In this document: one piece after another, positions 24,052-34,665 of the stretch
Layout of the letters: each line of letters begins with the position of its first letter
How positions within the stretch are numbered: the first letter of the stretch is position 1
DNA from: Herbaspirillum aquaticum
GTDB lineage: Bacteria; Pseudomonadota; Gammaproteobacteria; Burkholderiales; Burkholderiaceae_D
Length of the DNA: 64,000 nt
Assembly: GCF_002213425.1 (NCBI RefSeq)
Contig: NZ_NJGV01000002.1
Span: 421,607 to 485,606, forward strand
Reading direction: 5' to 3'
The notes under the pieces: generated by a model
The model's input: only the letters and a program-made list of their open reading frames with translations
The model's database searches: none
Told to the model about the DNA's origin: nothing
Position numbers and translations under genes: made by a program

Positions 24052-25614
24052 ATGACGACCAATTCCCTCCTGGCTTTCAGTGCCTGGGCCACGCCGGCGC
24101 TGATGCTGGCCGCGGCCCTGGTGCTGGGCTTCTCGCGGATGACCCCGCCGCGCGTCTGGACGCTGTTCCAGTCGCTGTCCCTGCTGTCGCTGCTGATGGC
24201 CTTGCTCACGCTCGTCGCCGGACGTGATGGCGCGCCTTGGCCGGGCGTGCTGCATCTGTCCACCCTGGGCCTGGTGCTGGCGCTGCTGGTGCAAGCGCTG
24301 GGCACCGTGATCGGCAGTTTTTCCGCACGCTACCTGCAGGGCGAGCATGGCCAGCGCCAGTATGCCGCTGCGCTGGCCGTCGTGCTGACGGCCGTACACC
24401 TGCTGCTGCTGGCCGACCACTGGGTGGTGCTCATCGCCGCCTGGGCCATCGTCGGCCTGGCCCTGCAGCGGCTGCTGTGCTTCTACCCCGAGCGGCCTTT
24501 TGCACGTCTGGCTTCCTACAAGAAAAGCATCGCCGACCGCCTGGCCGATGTATTGCTGATCGTGGCTGCGGCGTTGGCCTGGCGGGAAGTGGGCAACGGT
24601 TCCTTCTCGGCGTTGTGGGCGCATGTAGCGCAGCAGGGCATGTCCACCAGCCTGCAGGTCAGCGCGCTGTGCCTGACGCTGGCGGTGATCCTGCGCACCG
24701 CGCTGCTGCCGGTGCATGGGTGGCTGATCCAGGTGATGGAGGCACCCACGCCGGTGTCGGCCCTGCTGCATGCGGGTGTGGTCAACCTGGGTGGCTTCGT
24801 GCTGGTGCGCTTTGCACCCTTGCTGGAGCAGGCTATCGCGGCGCGCGCCGTGCTGCTCATCGTCAGTGCCGGTACCGTGCTGCTGGCGGGGCTGGTGATG
24901 CTGACCCGCATCAGCATCAAGGTCAAGCTGGCCTGGTCGACCGTGGCGCAGATGGGTTTCATGCTGCTGGAATGCGCCGCGGGCCTGTACTTCTTTGCCG
25001 CCCTGCACCTGATCGGGCACTCGCTCTACAAGGCGCACGCTTTCCTGTCCGCTTCCTCGGTGGTGCGCGAGACCCGCTTGGCGGCCTTGCATAGCCCGTC
25101 CGTGCCGACGACGGCCAGCGTCATCCTGGCACCGCTGGCCAGCGTGGCGATGGTGCTGGGCCTGCACAGCCTGAGCCCGCATCCGGCCTGGCCATGGTGG
25201 TGGAGCGGCATCCTCGGCCTGGCCTGGGCACCGCTGCTGTGGCGCGCGCAGGCCGGCGGCACCGGCCGCCTGCGCAGCGGGCTGCTGGGATTGCTGGGGG
25301 CGGCCGGGCTGACGGTGGCCGCGCTGCTGGCCCACCTGCTGCCGCTGCACATTGCCGACATGCCGCGCAGCGTCTTCGGGGTCACGGCACTGCTGGCGAT
25401 GCTGGCGCTGTACGTCTGCATGGGCCTGCTGCAACTGGCACCGCACGCCATGGCGGCCTGGCGCCGCCGCAGCTACGCCGGCTTCTACCTCGATGAAGCC
25501 TATACCCGCCTGGCGCTGCAGTGGTGGCCCTCGAACTGGGCGCCCAGCGCCCGGCGGGCTGCTGCAGCACAACATGTGAACAATCCCGCCAGCGATGGCC
25601 GTGGACAGGGCTGA
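24052..25614 (+). CDS. dabB: DabB, NuoL/MrpA-like membrane subunit of a dissolved inorganic carbon transporter
   Basis: 520 aa, about 13 transmembrane helices, related to proton-pumping complex I subunits. It contains the NuoL-type core LLPVHGWLIQVMEAPTPVSA followed by LLHAGVVNLGGFVLVR and the helix with KVKLAWSTVAQMGFMLLE. With DabA it forms an energy-coupled system that traps CO2 as bicarbonate. ATG 24052 is chosen because GAGG lies 9 nt upstream; ATG 24037 has no ribosome binding site. dabA follows after 22 bp in the same transcript. Confidence 0.88.
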   Translation: MTTNSLLAFSAWATPALMLAAALVLGFSRMTPPRVWTLFQSLSLLSLLMALLTLVAGRDGAPWPGVLHLSTLGLVLALLVQALGTVIGSFSARYLQGEHGQRQYAAALAVVLTAVHLLLLADHWVVLIAAWAIVGLALQRLLCFYPERPFARLASYKKSIADRLADVLLIVAAALAWREVGNGSFSALWAHVAQQGMSTSLQVSALCLTLAVILRTALLPVHGWLIQVMEAPTPVSALLHAGVVNLGGFVLVRFAPLLEQAIAARAVLLIVSAGTVLLAGLVMLTRISIKVKLAWSTVAQMGFMLLECAAGLYFFAALHLIGHSLYKAHAFLSASSVVRETRLAALHSPSVPTTASVILAPLASVAMVLGLHSLSPHPAWPWWWSGILGLAWAPLLWRAQAGGTGRLRSGLLGLLGAAGLTVAALLAHLLPLHIADMPRSVFGVTALLAMLALYVCMGLLQLAPHAMAAWRRRSYAGFYLDEAYTRLALQWWPSNWAPSARRAAAAQHVNNPASDGRGQG

Positions 25615-25636
25615 GCCCGCCTCACCGGAGAAGAGC

Positions 25637-28156
25637 ATGAACAATCCATTCGACCAAGACACCCAGGCGCTCGCTACCGCGCCCGCCGCCTGGAGCGCCG
25701 AGCTGGAACAGCGCTTGCAGCAAGCCTGCCAGGATGCCTGCGCTGCCATCGCCCCGGCCTGGCCACTGGACCGCGCCATCGCCGTCAATCCGCACTGGTC
25801 GCGGGTCGGCATGCCGCTGCGCCAGGTGGCGGCGCGCATGGCCTTGCTGGGCGGAATCCAGGTATTCCCGCCCAAGGAACAACTGCAACAGGCCTGGGAC
25901 CAGGGCCGGGTGACCCAAGCCGACCTGGAGTACGCACTGGCCCAATCCATCGAGGCCCAGGAGCGCGGTTTCGACGTTGACCACTGCCTCGGGGTGCTGG
26001 CCGCGGCCAATACGCCGCCGCGCCTGCCGCTGCTCATCGACGTGCTGGACAACGACCCGCAGCGTCATACCCGGCTCTCCTGGCGCCAGGCCATCACGCA
26101 CCAGGTCAGCCAGACCTGTGCCGCCTATTTCGACCAGCACCAGGCCGACTGGCAGCCCGAGCGTGGCCTGGGCCTGTATGCCTTCTGGCGCGAGACGCTG
26201 GAGCACGACCACGGCATCGGCCTGCTGATGGGGCTGCCGCACATCGCCGATGGCATCCGCGCGCTGCCGGCCTGCGCGCGCGAGGCCGAACGCTGGGTGA
26301 TGCGGCGCATGGACTTGCCGCCGGATGTGTGGGCCGACTACCTGGAATCGGTCCTGCTGACCGTCAACGGCTGGGCCTCCTGGTGTGCCTACCTGGGCTG
26401 GGAGGCGAAACTGGCCGGCCGCAGTGATGAACACCTGCGCGAACTGCTGGCCATCCGCATGGCCTGGGGCGCCTTGCTGCTGGAGTGCAAGGACGACGAA
26501 GCCGCCAGCCACGCCTTCCATACCGTGCAGCAGGCCTGGTCCCGTTCGCAGGAGCGCCTGGAACAGGCGCGCCAGGACCTGCTGGTCGATGAACTGTGGC
26601 AGCTCGCGCTGGAGGCGGGATACCAGCGCAAGCTCGCTGCGGCCTTGCTGCAGCAGTCTGCGAAGGTGGACACCAAGGCCGAGGTGCAGGCCGCGTTCTG
26701 CATCGATGTGCGCAGTGAACCGCTGCGGCGGGCGCTGGAGGCTGTCCATCCCGGCATCCAGACCCTGGGTTTTGCCGGCTTCTTCGGGCTCCCGGTGGCC
26801 TACACGCCGTTGGCCACCGAGGCCAGCCGTCCGCAGCTGCCGGGCCTGCTGGCGCCCGCTTACCAGGTGCATGATGTGGTGGCGCCTGCCGCGGGGGCGG
26901 CCGATGGCGGCGTGCTGGCCAGTGCCGTAGCACGGGCGCGGCGCAAGACGCTGGCGTTCAAGGAGCAATGGCAGGGCAATACGCGCTGGCCGGGCTCGGC
27001 GTTTTCCTTCGTCGAGGTGGCCGGTGTCACGGCGCTGGGCGGCTTGTGGCAATGGTTGCGGCCCGGCCAGGCCGAGCGTGCGCGCGACGATCTGGCGGGA
27101 TTGCCGGCGCGCTACCGCGACGTGTGCCGGCCGCAGCTGGTGGGCGTGACCCTGGCCGACAAGGTCGCCTTGGCGGCGCGGGTCCTGCACGCCATGGGGC
27201 TGGACCGGGAGGTGGCCCCGCTGGTGCTGCTGGCCGGCCATGGCAGCCAGTCCGCCAACAATGCACATGCAGCGGCACTGGATTGCGGCGCCTGCTGCGG
27301 CCAGACCGGCGAGGTCAACGCCCGGACGCTGGCACACCTGCTCAACGAAAACGAGGTGCGGCGCGGCCTGCTGGAACAGCAGATCTTCATCCCGGAAGAC
27401 AGCCACTTCCTGGCCGTGCTGCACAACACGACCACCGACGAGATCGAAGCCTTCGATCTCGACCTGCTGCCAGCGGCCGCCCGTTCGCGCTGGCAAGCGC
27501 TGCAACCGGTGCTGGCCGAAGCGGGTGACCGCGTGCGGCGCGAGCGGGCGCTGCGGCTGGGCATGCAAGCAGCCCAGGCGGCCCCGGCGCTGCTCAAGCA
27601 ACTGCGCCGCCGCGCCAATGATGGCGCCGAGACCCGCCCCGAATGGGGCCTGACCGGCAACGCCGCCTTCCTGATCGCGCCGCGTGCGCGCAGCCGTGGG
27701 CTGGACCTGGGCGGACGCTGCTTCCTGCACGATTACGACGCCAGCCAGGACCAGGACGGCAGCGTGCTGGAACTGCTGATGACCGCTCCCATGCTGGTGA
27801 CCCACTGGATCAACTGGCAGTACCACGCCTCCACCAGCGACCCGCAGCGCCTGGGCAGCGGCAACAAGCTGCTGCACAACGTGGTGGGCGGCACCATTGG
27901 CGTGTTCGAAGGCAATGGCGGCGACCTGCGCATCGGCCTGTCGCGCCAGTCGCTGCACGACGGCCAGCAATGGGTCCATGAGCCATTGCGCCTGACGGTG
28001 GTCATCGATGCGCCGGCCGAGGCCATCGATGCCATCGTGTCGCGCCATGCCATCGTGCGCCAGTTGCTGGAACACGGCTGGCTGCACCTGTGGCGCTTTG
28101 GTCAAGCGGGGCTGGAACAGTGGCGGCGCGAGGGCTGGAAGTCAATTACGCTGTGA
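25637..28156 (+). CDS. dabA: DabA, DUF2309 carbonic-anhydrase-like subunit of a DIC transporter
   Basis: 839 aa soluble protein with a beta-carbonic-anhydrase-like zinc site. The metal ligands are visible: Cys355 and Asp357 in FCIDVRSEP, His535 in LAGHGSQSANNAH and Cys550 in ALDCGACCGQ, the C/D/H/C set reported for DabA. Other landmarks are GFAGFFGLPVAY, NENEVRRGL and PEDSHFLAVLHNTTTDEIE. DabA is thought to hydrate CO2 unidirectionally, driven through DabB. GGAGA before ATG 25637 fixes the start. No Rubisco or other carbon fixation gene is in the window, so a role in supplying bicarbonate to carboxylases is more likely than autotrophy. Confidence 0.9.
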   Translation: MNNPFDQDTQALATAPAAWSAELEQRLQQACQDACAAIAPAWPLDRAIAVNPHWSRVGMPLRQVAARMALLGGIQVFPPKEQLQQAWDQGRVTQADLEYALAQSIEAQERGFDVDHCLGVLAAANTPPRLPLLIDVLDNDPQRHTRLSWRQAITHQVSQTCAAYFDQHQADWQPERGLGLYAFWRETLEHDHGIGLLMGLPHIADGIRALPACAREAERWVMRRMDLPPDVWADYLESVLLTVNGWASWCAYLGWEAKLAGRSDEHLRELLAIRMAWGALLLECKDDEAASHAFHTVQQAWSRSQERLEQARQDLLVDELWQLALEAGYQRKLAAALLQQSAKVDTKAEVQAAFCIDVRSEPLRRALEAVHPGIQTLGFAGFFGLPVAYTPLATEASRPQLPGLLAPAYQVHDVVAPAAGAADGGVLASAVARARRKTLAFKEQWQGNTRWPGSAFSFVEVAGVTALGGLWQWLRPGQAERARDDLAGLPARYRDVCRPQLVGVTLADKVALAARVLHAMGLDREVAPLVLLAGHGSQSANNAHAAALDCGACCGQTGEVNARTLAHLLNENEVRRGLLEQQIFIPEDSHFLAVLHNTTTDEIEAFDLDLLPAAARSRWQALQPVLAEAGDRVRRERALRLGMQAAQAAPALLKQLRRRANDGAETRPEWGLTGNAAFLIAPRARSRGLDLGGRCFLHDYDASQDQDGSVLELLMTAPMLVTHWINWQYHASTSDPQRLGSGNKLLHNVVGGTIGVFEGNGGDLRIGLSRQSLHDGQQWVHEPLRLTVVIDAPAEAIDAIVSRHAIVRQLLEHGWLHLWRFGQAGLEQWRREGWKSITL

Positions 28157-28227
28157 AACTTCTGGTGTCGTGGGCAAGATGCTGTAGCATAGCTGCCGTT
28201 TTGCAACCATGATTTACCGGAGAGAGC

Positions 28228-29022
28228 ATGATTCCGATCATCCCAGCCTCCATTGCCAGCCCGGGAGACGCCGCCGCGAGCCGCTCCTGCGAGGGCTGCT
28301 CGGAGGAGGGCGCGCTGGATATTGAATTCGAGTATGCCTACCAGCCCATCGTGCGGCTGTCCACGCGCTCGGTGTATGCCTACGAGGCGCTGGTGCGCGG
28401 CCCGCAGGGCGAGCCCGCGTACACGGTACTGGCCCAGGTCAATGACACCAACCGCTATCGTTTTGACCAAGCCTGCCGCACCAAGGCGGTAGAGGGCGCG
28501 GCGCGCCTGGGCATGACGGAGTTCTTGTCGATCAATTTCCTGCCCAATGCGGTGTATCGGCCGGAGGTCTGCATCCAGAGTACCTTCAAGGCGGCGCGCA
28601 AGTATGACTTCCCGATCGAACGCATCATCTTCGAGGTGACCGAAGGGGAGCGCGTCGACGACCGGCCGCACCTGGTGAACATTTTCCGGGAATACAGCCG
28701 TTTCGGTTTTCGTACCGCCATTGACGATTTCGGGGCCGGCTACGCGGGCCTGAACCTGCTGGCCGAATATCAACCCGATCTGGTCAAGATCGACATGGAC
28801 CTGGTCCGCAACATCGACACCGACAAGCCGCGCCAGGCCATCGTGGCCGGCATCGCCGCCATCTGCAAGGAACTGGATATCGAGATCCTGGCCGAGGGCG
28901 TCGAGACCCGTGCCGAGCGCGATCACCTGGCCACACTGGGGATCGACCTGATGCAAGGTTACTGGTTTGCCAAGCCCGCTTTCCAGGCCTTGGCCATCGT
29001 GCCTGACCAAGCCTGGGATTGA
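28228..29022 (+). CDS. EAL-domain c-di-GMP phosphodiesterase
   Basis: 264 aa. A short Cys-containing N-terminal segment is followed by a full EAL domain: YEALVRG (the EAL motif), FLSINFLP, IFEVTEGE, AIDDFGAGYAGL, LVKIDMDL and AEGVETRAE. All residues used for metal and c-di-GMP binding appear present, so it is predicted active, cleaving c-di-GMP to pGpG. There is no GGDEF partner and no membrane segment. GGAGAGAGC precedes ATG 28228. It is followed by a strong terminator and looks monocistronic. Confidence 0.88.
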   Translation: MIPIIPASIASPGDAAASRSCEGCSEEGALDIEFEYAYQPIVRLSTRSVYAYEALVRGPQGEPAYTVLAQVNDTNRYRFDQACRTKAVEGAARLGMTEFLSINFLPNAVYRPEVCIQSTFKAARKYDFPIERIIFEVTEGERVDDRPHLVNIFREYSRFGFRTAIDDFGAGYAGLNLLAEYQPDLVKIDMDLVRNIDTDKPRQAIVAGIAAICKELDIEILAEGVETRAERDHLATLGIDLMQGYWFAKPAFQALAIVPDQAWD

Positions 29023-29053
29023 GTGGGCCGGAAATAAGCGGTGAACCAGAAAG

Positions 29054-29086
29054 AAAAGCGGCATCCGTGGACGCCGCTTTTTTTTC
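29054..29086 (+). terminator. Intrinsic terminator of the EAL gene
   Basis: AAAAGCGGC (29054-29062) pairs with GCCGCTTTT (29073-29081) over a 10-nt loop and runs into a T-run. It lies 32 bp after the EAL stop codon, in a region convergent with the next gene. Confidence 0.85.
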
Positions 29087-29099
29087 GTTCTGCTAGACC

Positions 29100-29720
29100 T
29101 TACTCGGGGAAGCGCGCCAGTCGCTTGAAATCCTTGGGCGCCTGGTACTGCGCGGCATTCATCTGCATGGCCAGCAGCGTGTAATAGGCATTGATGCCGG
29201 TCAGGTCGACCACGCCCTTCTTGCCGAAGCGCTTTTCGGCACGTGCAAAGGTGGGGTCGGAGACGCGTTTGTTGCGATGTAGTTCGACCGAGAAGTCATA
29301 GACGATCTGTTCATCTTCGCTGAGTCCCTCCGGACGGCGGCCATCGGCGATGGCAGCAGCCACTTCCGGCTTGATGCCAGCCTTGATGGCGATCGGGTAA
29401 TGCACGTACCACTCGTAGTCCTGGGTCCATTCGCGGGCCGTGATCAGGATCACCAGTTCGCTCAGGGTGTTGCCGATGGCCGAGTTGTAACGCAGGTAGT
29501 CGCCCATGGAGCGGGCCTGGGTCATCACTTGCGGGCTGTGCATCAAGGGTTCGAAGGGGCCGAATACCGGTACTTTGCGGGCCGCCAGGAATTCTTCGGC
29601 CGCCTTTTTCTGTTCCGGCGTGTACTGATCGGGCGGAATCACCGGCAGGCGGTCCGCAGCCTGGGCTGCGGCGGCCGTGAGCAAGGTGGAGGCAAGGGCG
29701 ATGCGCAGGAATCGTTTCAT
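29100..29720 (-). CDS. Secreted carboxymuconolactone-decarboxylase-like (AhpD-like fold) protein
   Basis: 206 aa. The N-terminus MKRFLRIALASTLLTAAAAQ is a Sec signal with a probable AQA-A cleavage site. The mature part contains LVILITAREWTQDYEWYVHYP and GINAYYTLLAMQMNA, a helical CMD-family domain. It lacks any cysteine, so the CxxC redox pair of AhpD is absent and peroxidase-type activity is unlikely. The His in YVHYP may be catalytic as in lactone decarboxylases. Substrate unknown. Confidence 0.78.
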   Translation of the reverse strand: MKRFLRIALASTLLTAAAAQAADRLPVIPPDQYTPEQKKAAEEFLAARKVPVFGPFEPLMHSPQVMTQARSMGDYLRYNSAIGNTLSELVILITAREWTQDYEWYVHYPIAIKAGIKPEVAAAIADGRRPEGLSEDEQIVYDFSVELHRNKRVSDPTFARAEKRFGKKGVVDLTGINAYYTLLAMQMNAAQYQAPKDFKRLARFPE

Positions 29721-29979
29721 GAAGGTCTCTGTCTCTGGATGTTGGTCTGGTTATGGGTGCCGGCACTGGCCCGCATGCAGCAGGTAGCAGGACGGCGGCT
29801 CAAGGATAGGGGAGCCGGGAAGGATTGTCTGCCCATCTCTTCACTTGGATGCTGCTGGATGTGAATGTCATACAACATCGGCACGTCCTTGCCGATTTCA
29901 CTCCCATGCGCGCACATGGTGATTGGAGGCGAGCGCGGCTACAATCTGTGCCCAGTCCACCTGCAACGAGATCTTCCTG

Positions 29980-30348
29980 ATGAATTTTCCTGCCGCTCTC
30001 CCGTGGCTGGCGATGACGCTGGCCCTGGCCGGCTGCGCCACCGAAGCCTATCGCGCAACAGAAAGCCAGTGCGCCCCGGCGGCCTATGCCCAATACCCCA
30101 TCATCCAGCAGACCCGCATGGAAATGCGTACCCGCGCCATCCAGGTCCCCACCGGGCAGACGCGCTGCAGCTCGGTGGTCAACGGCAACCGGACCGATAC
30201 GGTCTGCCAGGACATTTTCCGCACCGAATACCAGCAATATCCCGTCTACGTGACGGTCGACATCAACGAATATGGCCGCAACCAGGTCATCACCGCCTGT
30301 GCGCGCAGCCAGTGCCTGCGTACGCACGGCAATCCTGACTGCGAATGA
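29980..30348 (+). CDS. Small lipoprotein, Cys-rich, unknown function
   Basis: 122 aa. ATG 29980 opens MNFPAALPWLAMTLALAGCA, a lipoprotein signal with lipobox LAGC. The mature protein has repeated QYP-like motifs (AQYPIIQ, QQYPVYV) and several cysteines (SQCAP, TRCSS, TVCQD, TACARSQC, DCE) suitable for disulfides in the periplasm. It ends 4 bp before the integrase stop codon on the other strand. I do not recognise the family. A longer open frame upstream to 29923 lacks a ribosome binding site. Confidence 0.65.
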   Translation: MNFPAALPWLAMTLALAGCATEAYRATESQCAPAAYAQYPIIQQTRMEMRTRAIQVPTGQTRCSSVVNGNRTDTVCQDIFRTEYQQYPVYVTVDINEYGRNQVITACARSQCLRTHGNPDCE

Positions 30349-30352
30349 ATCA

Positions 30353-30706
30353 TCATGGCGCCAATGCGGCCGGCTTCTTCGGCAGCAGGCGCTCCAGCAT
30401 GGCGCGGTGATAGGGATCCTGGGATTCCACATAGCGCGCTGCCGAATGAATGTTCTTCCATCCCACGTATTCCATCAGGGCGCGCATCTCCCAGCCATTG
30501 GCGCTGGCCCAGCTGGCAAAGCCGCGGCGCAGCGAGTGCGAGCTGTAGAGATGGGTGTCGGCGATGCCGGCCGATTGCAGGATGCGCCGCAATAGCGGAA
30601 TGATGCTGGCGGCATTGACCGCCTCCTCGCTGATGCGTCCCCAGCGATCGATGCCCCTGATCACCGGGCCGCTGCTCAGGCCGCTCACCGCCAGCCAATC
30701 CAGGTA
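30353..30706 (-). pseudogene. Tyrosine recombinase, C-terminal part, split off by the mer transposon
   Basis: This holds the catalytic core: YSSHSLRRGFASWA supplies the His-x-x-Arg box, followed by a Trp-containing MEYVGWKNIHS and the nucleophilic Tyr in SAARYVESQ. It lacks its own start and ribosome binding site. It continues in frame from the N-terminal part at 39345-39973 if the transposon and one AGGTA are removed, giving a 325-aa recombinase with junction residues VAAYLDWLAVSG. The stop is 30353-30355. Confidence 0.9.
30702..30706. repeat. Target-site duplication AGGTA, left copy
   Basis: AGGTA directly abuts the outer end of the left inverted repeat and recurs at 39345-39349. Five-base duplications are the norm for Tn3-family insertion. 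Confidence 0.95.
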
Positions 30707-30744
30707 GGGGTCGCCTCAGAAAACGGAAAATAAAGCACGCTAAG
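30707..30744 (+). repeat. Left 38-bp terminal inverted repeat (IR-mer)
   Basis: It starts GGGGTCGCCTCAGAAAACGG and ends GCACGCTAAG, identical to the complement of 39307-39344. Its inner end provides the TAG stop of merR (30740-30742). Confidence 0.95.
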
Positions 30745-31165
30745 GCATAGCCAGGCTTGCGCCACCTTGTAGCGACGCAATCAACGGGCAAGAAACATTT
30801 CCCTGCCGCAGGTGGCAGGCACACACGAGTTCGGACAGCACCGACTCCATACGCGCCAGGTCGGCCATCTTCTCGCGCACGTCCTTGAGCTTGTGTTCCG
30901 CCAGGCTGCTTGCTTCTTCACAGTGCGTGCCATCGTCCAGCCGCAGCAGTTCTGCGATCTCATCCAGACTGAAGCCCAGCCGCTGGGCCGATTTCACGAA
31001 CCGAACCCGCGTTACATCCGCCTCGCCATACCGGCGAATGCTGCCATAGGGCTTGTCCGGCTCAGGCAGCAATCCTTTGCGCTGATAGAACCGGATGGTC
31101 TCCACATTGACCCCGGCCGCCTTGGCAAAAACGCCAATGGTCAGATTCTCAAAAATAGTTTGCAT
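30740..31165 (-). CDS. merR: Mercury-responsive MerR regulator
   Basis: 141 aa. The winged helix ([20 protein letters not shown]) leads to the dimerisation helix. The Hg2+ ligands are all present: Cys82 (THCEEA), Cys117 (VCACH) and Cys126 (GNVSCP), with the extra Cys115. MerR holds the 19-bp-spaced PmerT in a poised complex and untwists it on binding Hg2+. It is divergent from merT. The stop codon lies within the left inverted repeat, and the protein is a few residues shorter than the 144-aa Tn21 form. Confidence 0.96.
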   Translation of the reverse strand: MQTIFENLTIGVFAKAAGVNVETIRFYQRKGLLPEPDKPYGSIRRYGEADVTRVRFVKSAQRLGFSLDEIAELLRLDDGTHCEEASSLAEHKLKDVREKMADLARMESVLSELVCACHLRQGNVSCPLIASLQGGASLAMP

Positions 31166-31170
31166 ATCGC

Positions 31171-31201
31171 TTGACTCCGTACATGACTACGGAAGTAAGG
31201 T
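31171..31201 (+). promoter_or_regulatory. PmerT promoter with MerR operator
   Basis: The -35 TTGACT (31171-31176) and -10 TAAGGT (31196-31201) are separated by 19 bp, the over-long spacing that makes the promoter MerR-dependent. The operator dyad CCGTA (31177-31181) / TACGG (31188-31192) lies inside the spacer. PmerR overlaps on the other strand. Confidence 0.95.
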
Positions 31202-31236
31202 TACGCTATCTAATTCAGATTCGAAAAGACAAGCGC

Positions 31237-31587
31237 ATGTCTGAACCACAAAACGGGCGCGGCGCGCTCTTCGCCGGCGGGCTGGCCGCCATCCTCGCTT
31301 CAACGTGTTGCCTTGGGCCGCTGGTCCTGGTCGCCTTGGGATTCAGCGGGGCATGGATCGGCAACCTGACGGTGTTGGAGCCGTATCGACCAATCTTTAT
31401 CGGTGCTGCGCTGGTGGCGCTGTTCTTCGCCTGGCGGCGCATCTTCCGACCGGCCGCAGCCTGCAAGCCGGGCGAGGTCTGCGCAATCCCACAGGTGCGA
31501 ACCACCTACCAACTCATTTTTTGGATCGTGGCCGTGCTGGTTCTGGTCGCGCTCGGATTTCCCTACGTCATGCCATTTTTCTATTAA
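31237..31587 (+). CDS. merT: Mercuric ion transport protein MerT
   Basis: 116 aa inner-membrane protein with three helices. The Cys24-Cys25 pair in STCCLGP (first helix) and the Cys76/Cys82 pair in ACKPGEVCA (cytoplasmic loop) pass Hg2+ from MerP to MerA. The start is ATG 31237 (MSEPQNGRG); the frame is open further upstream only through the promoter. Confidence 0.95.
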   Translation: MSEPQNGRGALFAGGLAAILASTCCLGPLVLVALGFSGAWIGNLTVLEPYRPIFIGAALVALFFAWRRIFRPAAACKPGEVCAIPQVRTTYQLIFWIVAVLVLVALGFPYVMPFFY

Positions 31588-31602
31588 TCACAGGAGTTCA
31601 CC

Positions 31603-31878
31603 ATGAAAAAGCTATTTGCCTCCCTCGCTCTCGTCGCCGTCGTTGCCCCCGTATGGGCCGCCACCCAAACCGTCAAGCTGTCGGTGCCTGGCATGACCTG
31701 CGCCGCCTGTCCGATCACGGTCAAGAAGGCGATTTCCAAGGTCGAAGGCGTCAGCAAAGTTGACGTGACCTTCGAGACACGCGAAGCGGTTGTCACCTTC
31801 GATGATGCCAAGACCAGCGTGCAGAAGCTGACCAAGGCCACCGAAGACGCGGGCTATCCATCCAGCGTCAAGCAGTGA
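31603..31878 (+). CDS. merP: Periplasmic mercury-binding protein MerP
   Basis: 91 aa. A Sec signal (MKKLFASLALVAVVAPVWA) precedes an HMA fold with GMTCAAC, giving Cys33 and Cys36 that capture Hg2+ in the periplasm and hand it to MerT. CAGGAG precedes the ATG. Confidence 0.96.
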   Translation: MKKLFASLALVAVVAPVWAATQTVKLSVPGMTCAACPITVKKAISKVEGVSKVDVTFETREAVVTFDDAKTSVQKLTKATEDAGYPSSVKQ

Positions 31879-31901
31879 GCCGCTGAACCGGGAGCGACAT
31901 C

Positions 31902-32324
31902 ATGGGCTTGATGACACGCATTGCCGATAAAACCGGCGCACTCGGCAGCGTCGTTTCCGCGATGGGCTGCGCGGCCTGTTTCCCGGCCCTCGCCAGTTTC
32001 GGCGCGGCCATCGGACTAGGCTTCCTGAGCCAGTACGAGGGCCTGTTCATCAGCCGGCTGCTGCCGCTGTTCGCCGTGATCGCGTTCGTGGCGAACGCGC
32101 TTGGCTGGCTCAGTCATCGGCAATGGCACCGCAGCCTGCTCGGCATGATCGGCCCGGCCATCGTGTTCGCGGCAACGGTCTGGCTTCTCGGCAACTGGTG
32201 GACAGCGAACTTGATGTACGTCGGTCTGGCCTTGATGGTCGGGGTGTCGATCTGGGATTTTGTCTCGCCGGCACATCGCCGCTGCGGGCCGGATGGCTGC
32301 GAACTGCCAGCGCAACGTGGCTGA
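31902..32324 (+). CDS. merC: Mercury transport protein MerC
   Basis: 140 aa, four transmembrane helices. Cys23 and Cys26 in MGCAACFP lie in the first helix; another pair is in RRCGPDGCE near the C-terminus. MerC is an alternative Hg2+ importer found in Tn21-like but not Tn501-like operons. GGGAGCGACATC precedes the ATG. Confidence 0.95.
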   Translation: MGLMTRIADKTGALGSVVSAMGCAACFPALASFGAAIGLGFLSQYEGLFISRLLPLFAVIAFVANALGWLSHRQWHRSLLGMIGPAIVFAATVWLLGNWWTANLMYVGLALMVGVSIWDFVSPAHRRCGPDGCELPAQRG

Positions 32325-34049
<1,725 letters not shown>

Positions 34050-34066
34050 GGAAAAGGAGGTGTTCA

Positions 34067-34432
34067 ATGAACGCCTACACGGTGTCCCGGCTGGCCCTTG
34101 ATGCCGGGGTGAGCGTGCATATCGTGCGCGACTATCTGCTGCGCGGATTGCTGCGCCCGGTGGCGTGCACCCCAGGCGGCTACGGCCTGTTCGACGATGC
34201 CGCCTTGCAACGGCTGTGCTTCGTGCGGGCTGCCTTCGAAGCGGGCATCGGCCTGGATGCGCTGGCGCGGCTGTGCCGGGCGCTGGATGCTGCGGACGCC
34301 GACGAAGCGGCCACGCAGCTTGCCGTGCTGCGCCAGTTCGTCGAACGTCGGCGCGAAGTGCTGGCCGATCTGGAAGTGCAGTTGGCCGCCCTGCCGAGCG
34401 CGCCGGCACAGCACGTAGCGAGTCTGCCATGA
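34067..34432 (+). CDS. merD: MerD, co-regulator of the mer operon
   Basis: 121 aa MerR-like protein ([20 protein letters not shown]) without the Hg-binding cysteine set. It is thought to displace Hg-MerR from the operator and switch the operon off after induction. AAAAGGAGG before ATG 34067 is a strong ribosome binding site; an upstream start at 34034 is less likely. Confidence 0.94.
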   Translation: MNAYTVSRLALDAGVSVHIVRDYLLRGLLRPVACTPGGYGLFDDAALQRLCFVRAAFEAGIGLDALARLCRALDAADADEAATQLAVLRQFVERRREVLADLEVQLAALPSAPAQHVASLP

Positions 34433-34665
34433 ACAGCCCCGAGCGCTTGCCGACCGAGGCACACAAACCGTTCGCCGGCTACCTGTGGGGCGCGCTGGCC
34501 GTGCTTACCTGTCCCTGCCATTTGCCGATTCTCGCGGCTGTACTCGCCGGCACGACAGCCGGGGCATTCATCGGGGAGCACTGGGGCATCGCGGCCCTCG
34601 CGCTGACTGGCTTGTTTGTCCTGTCTGTGGCTCGGCTGTTGCGGGCCTTCAGAGGTCGATCATGA
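34429..34665 (+). CDS. merE: MerE, broad mercury transporter
   Basis: 78 aa, two transmembrane helices. [10 protein letters not shown] carries the conserved Cys pair for Hg2+/methylmercury uptake. It overlaps merD by 4 nt (ATGA) and the next gene by 4 nt, so the three are translationally coupled. Confidence 0.93.
   Translation: MNSPERLPTEAHKPFAGYLWGALAVLTCPCHLPILAAVLAGTTAGAFIGEHWGIAALALTGLFVLSVARLLRAFRGRS

Noticed and set aside
24031..28105. Very long minus-strand frames opposite dabB and dabA (673 and 827 aa)
   Set aside because: Low-complexity His/Gln/Arg translations typical of antisense to GC-rich codons; the plus-strand proteins have full family signatures.
29100..29720. AhpD-type alkylhydroperoxidase
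   Set aside because: The fold matches but the protein contains no cysteine, so the CxxC redox centre is absent.
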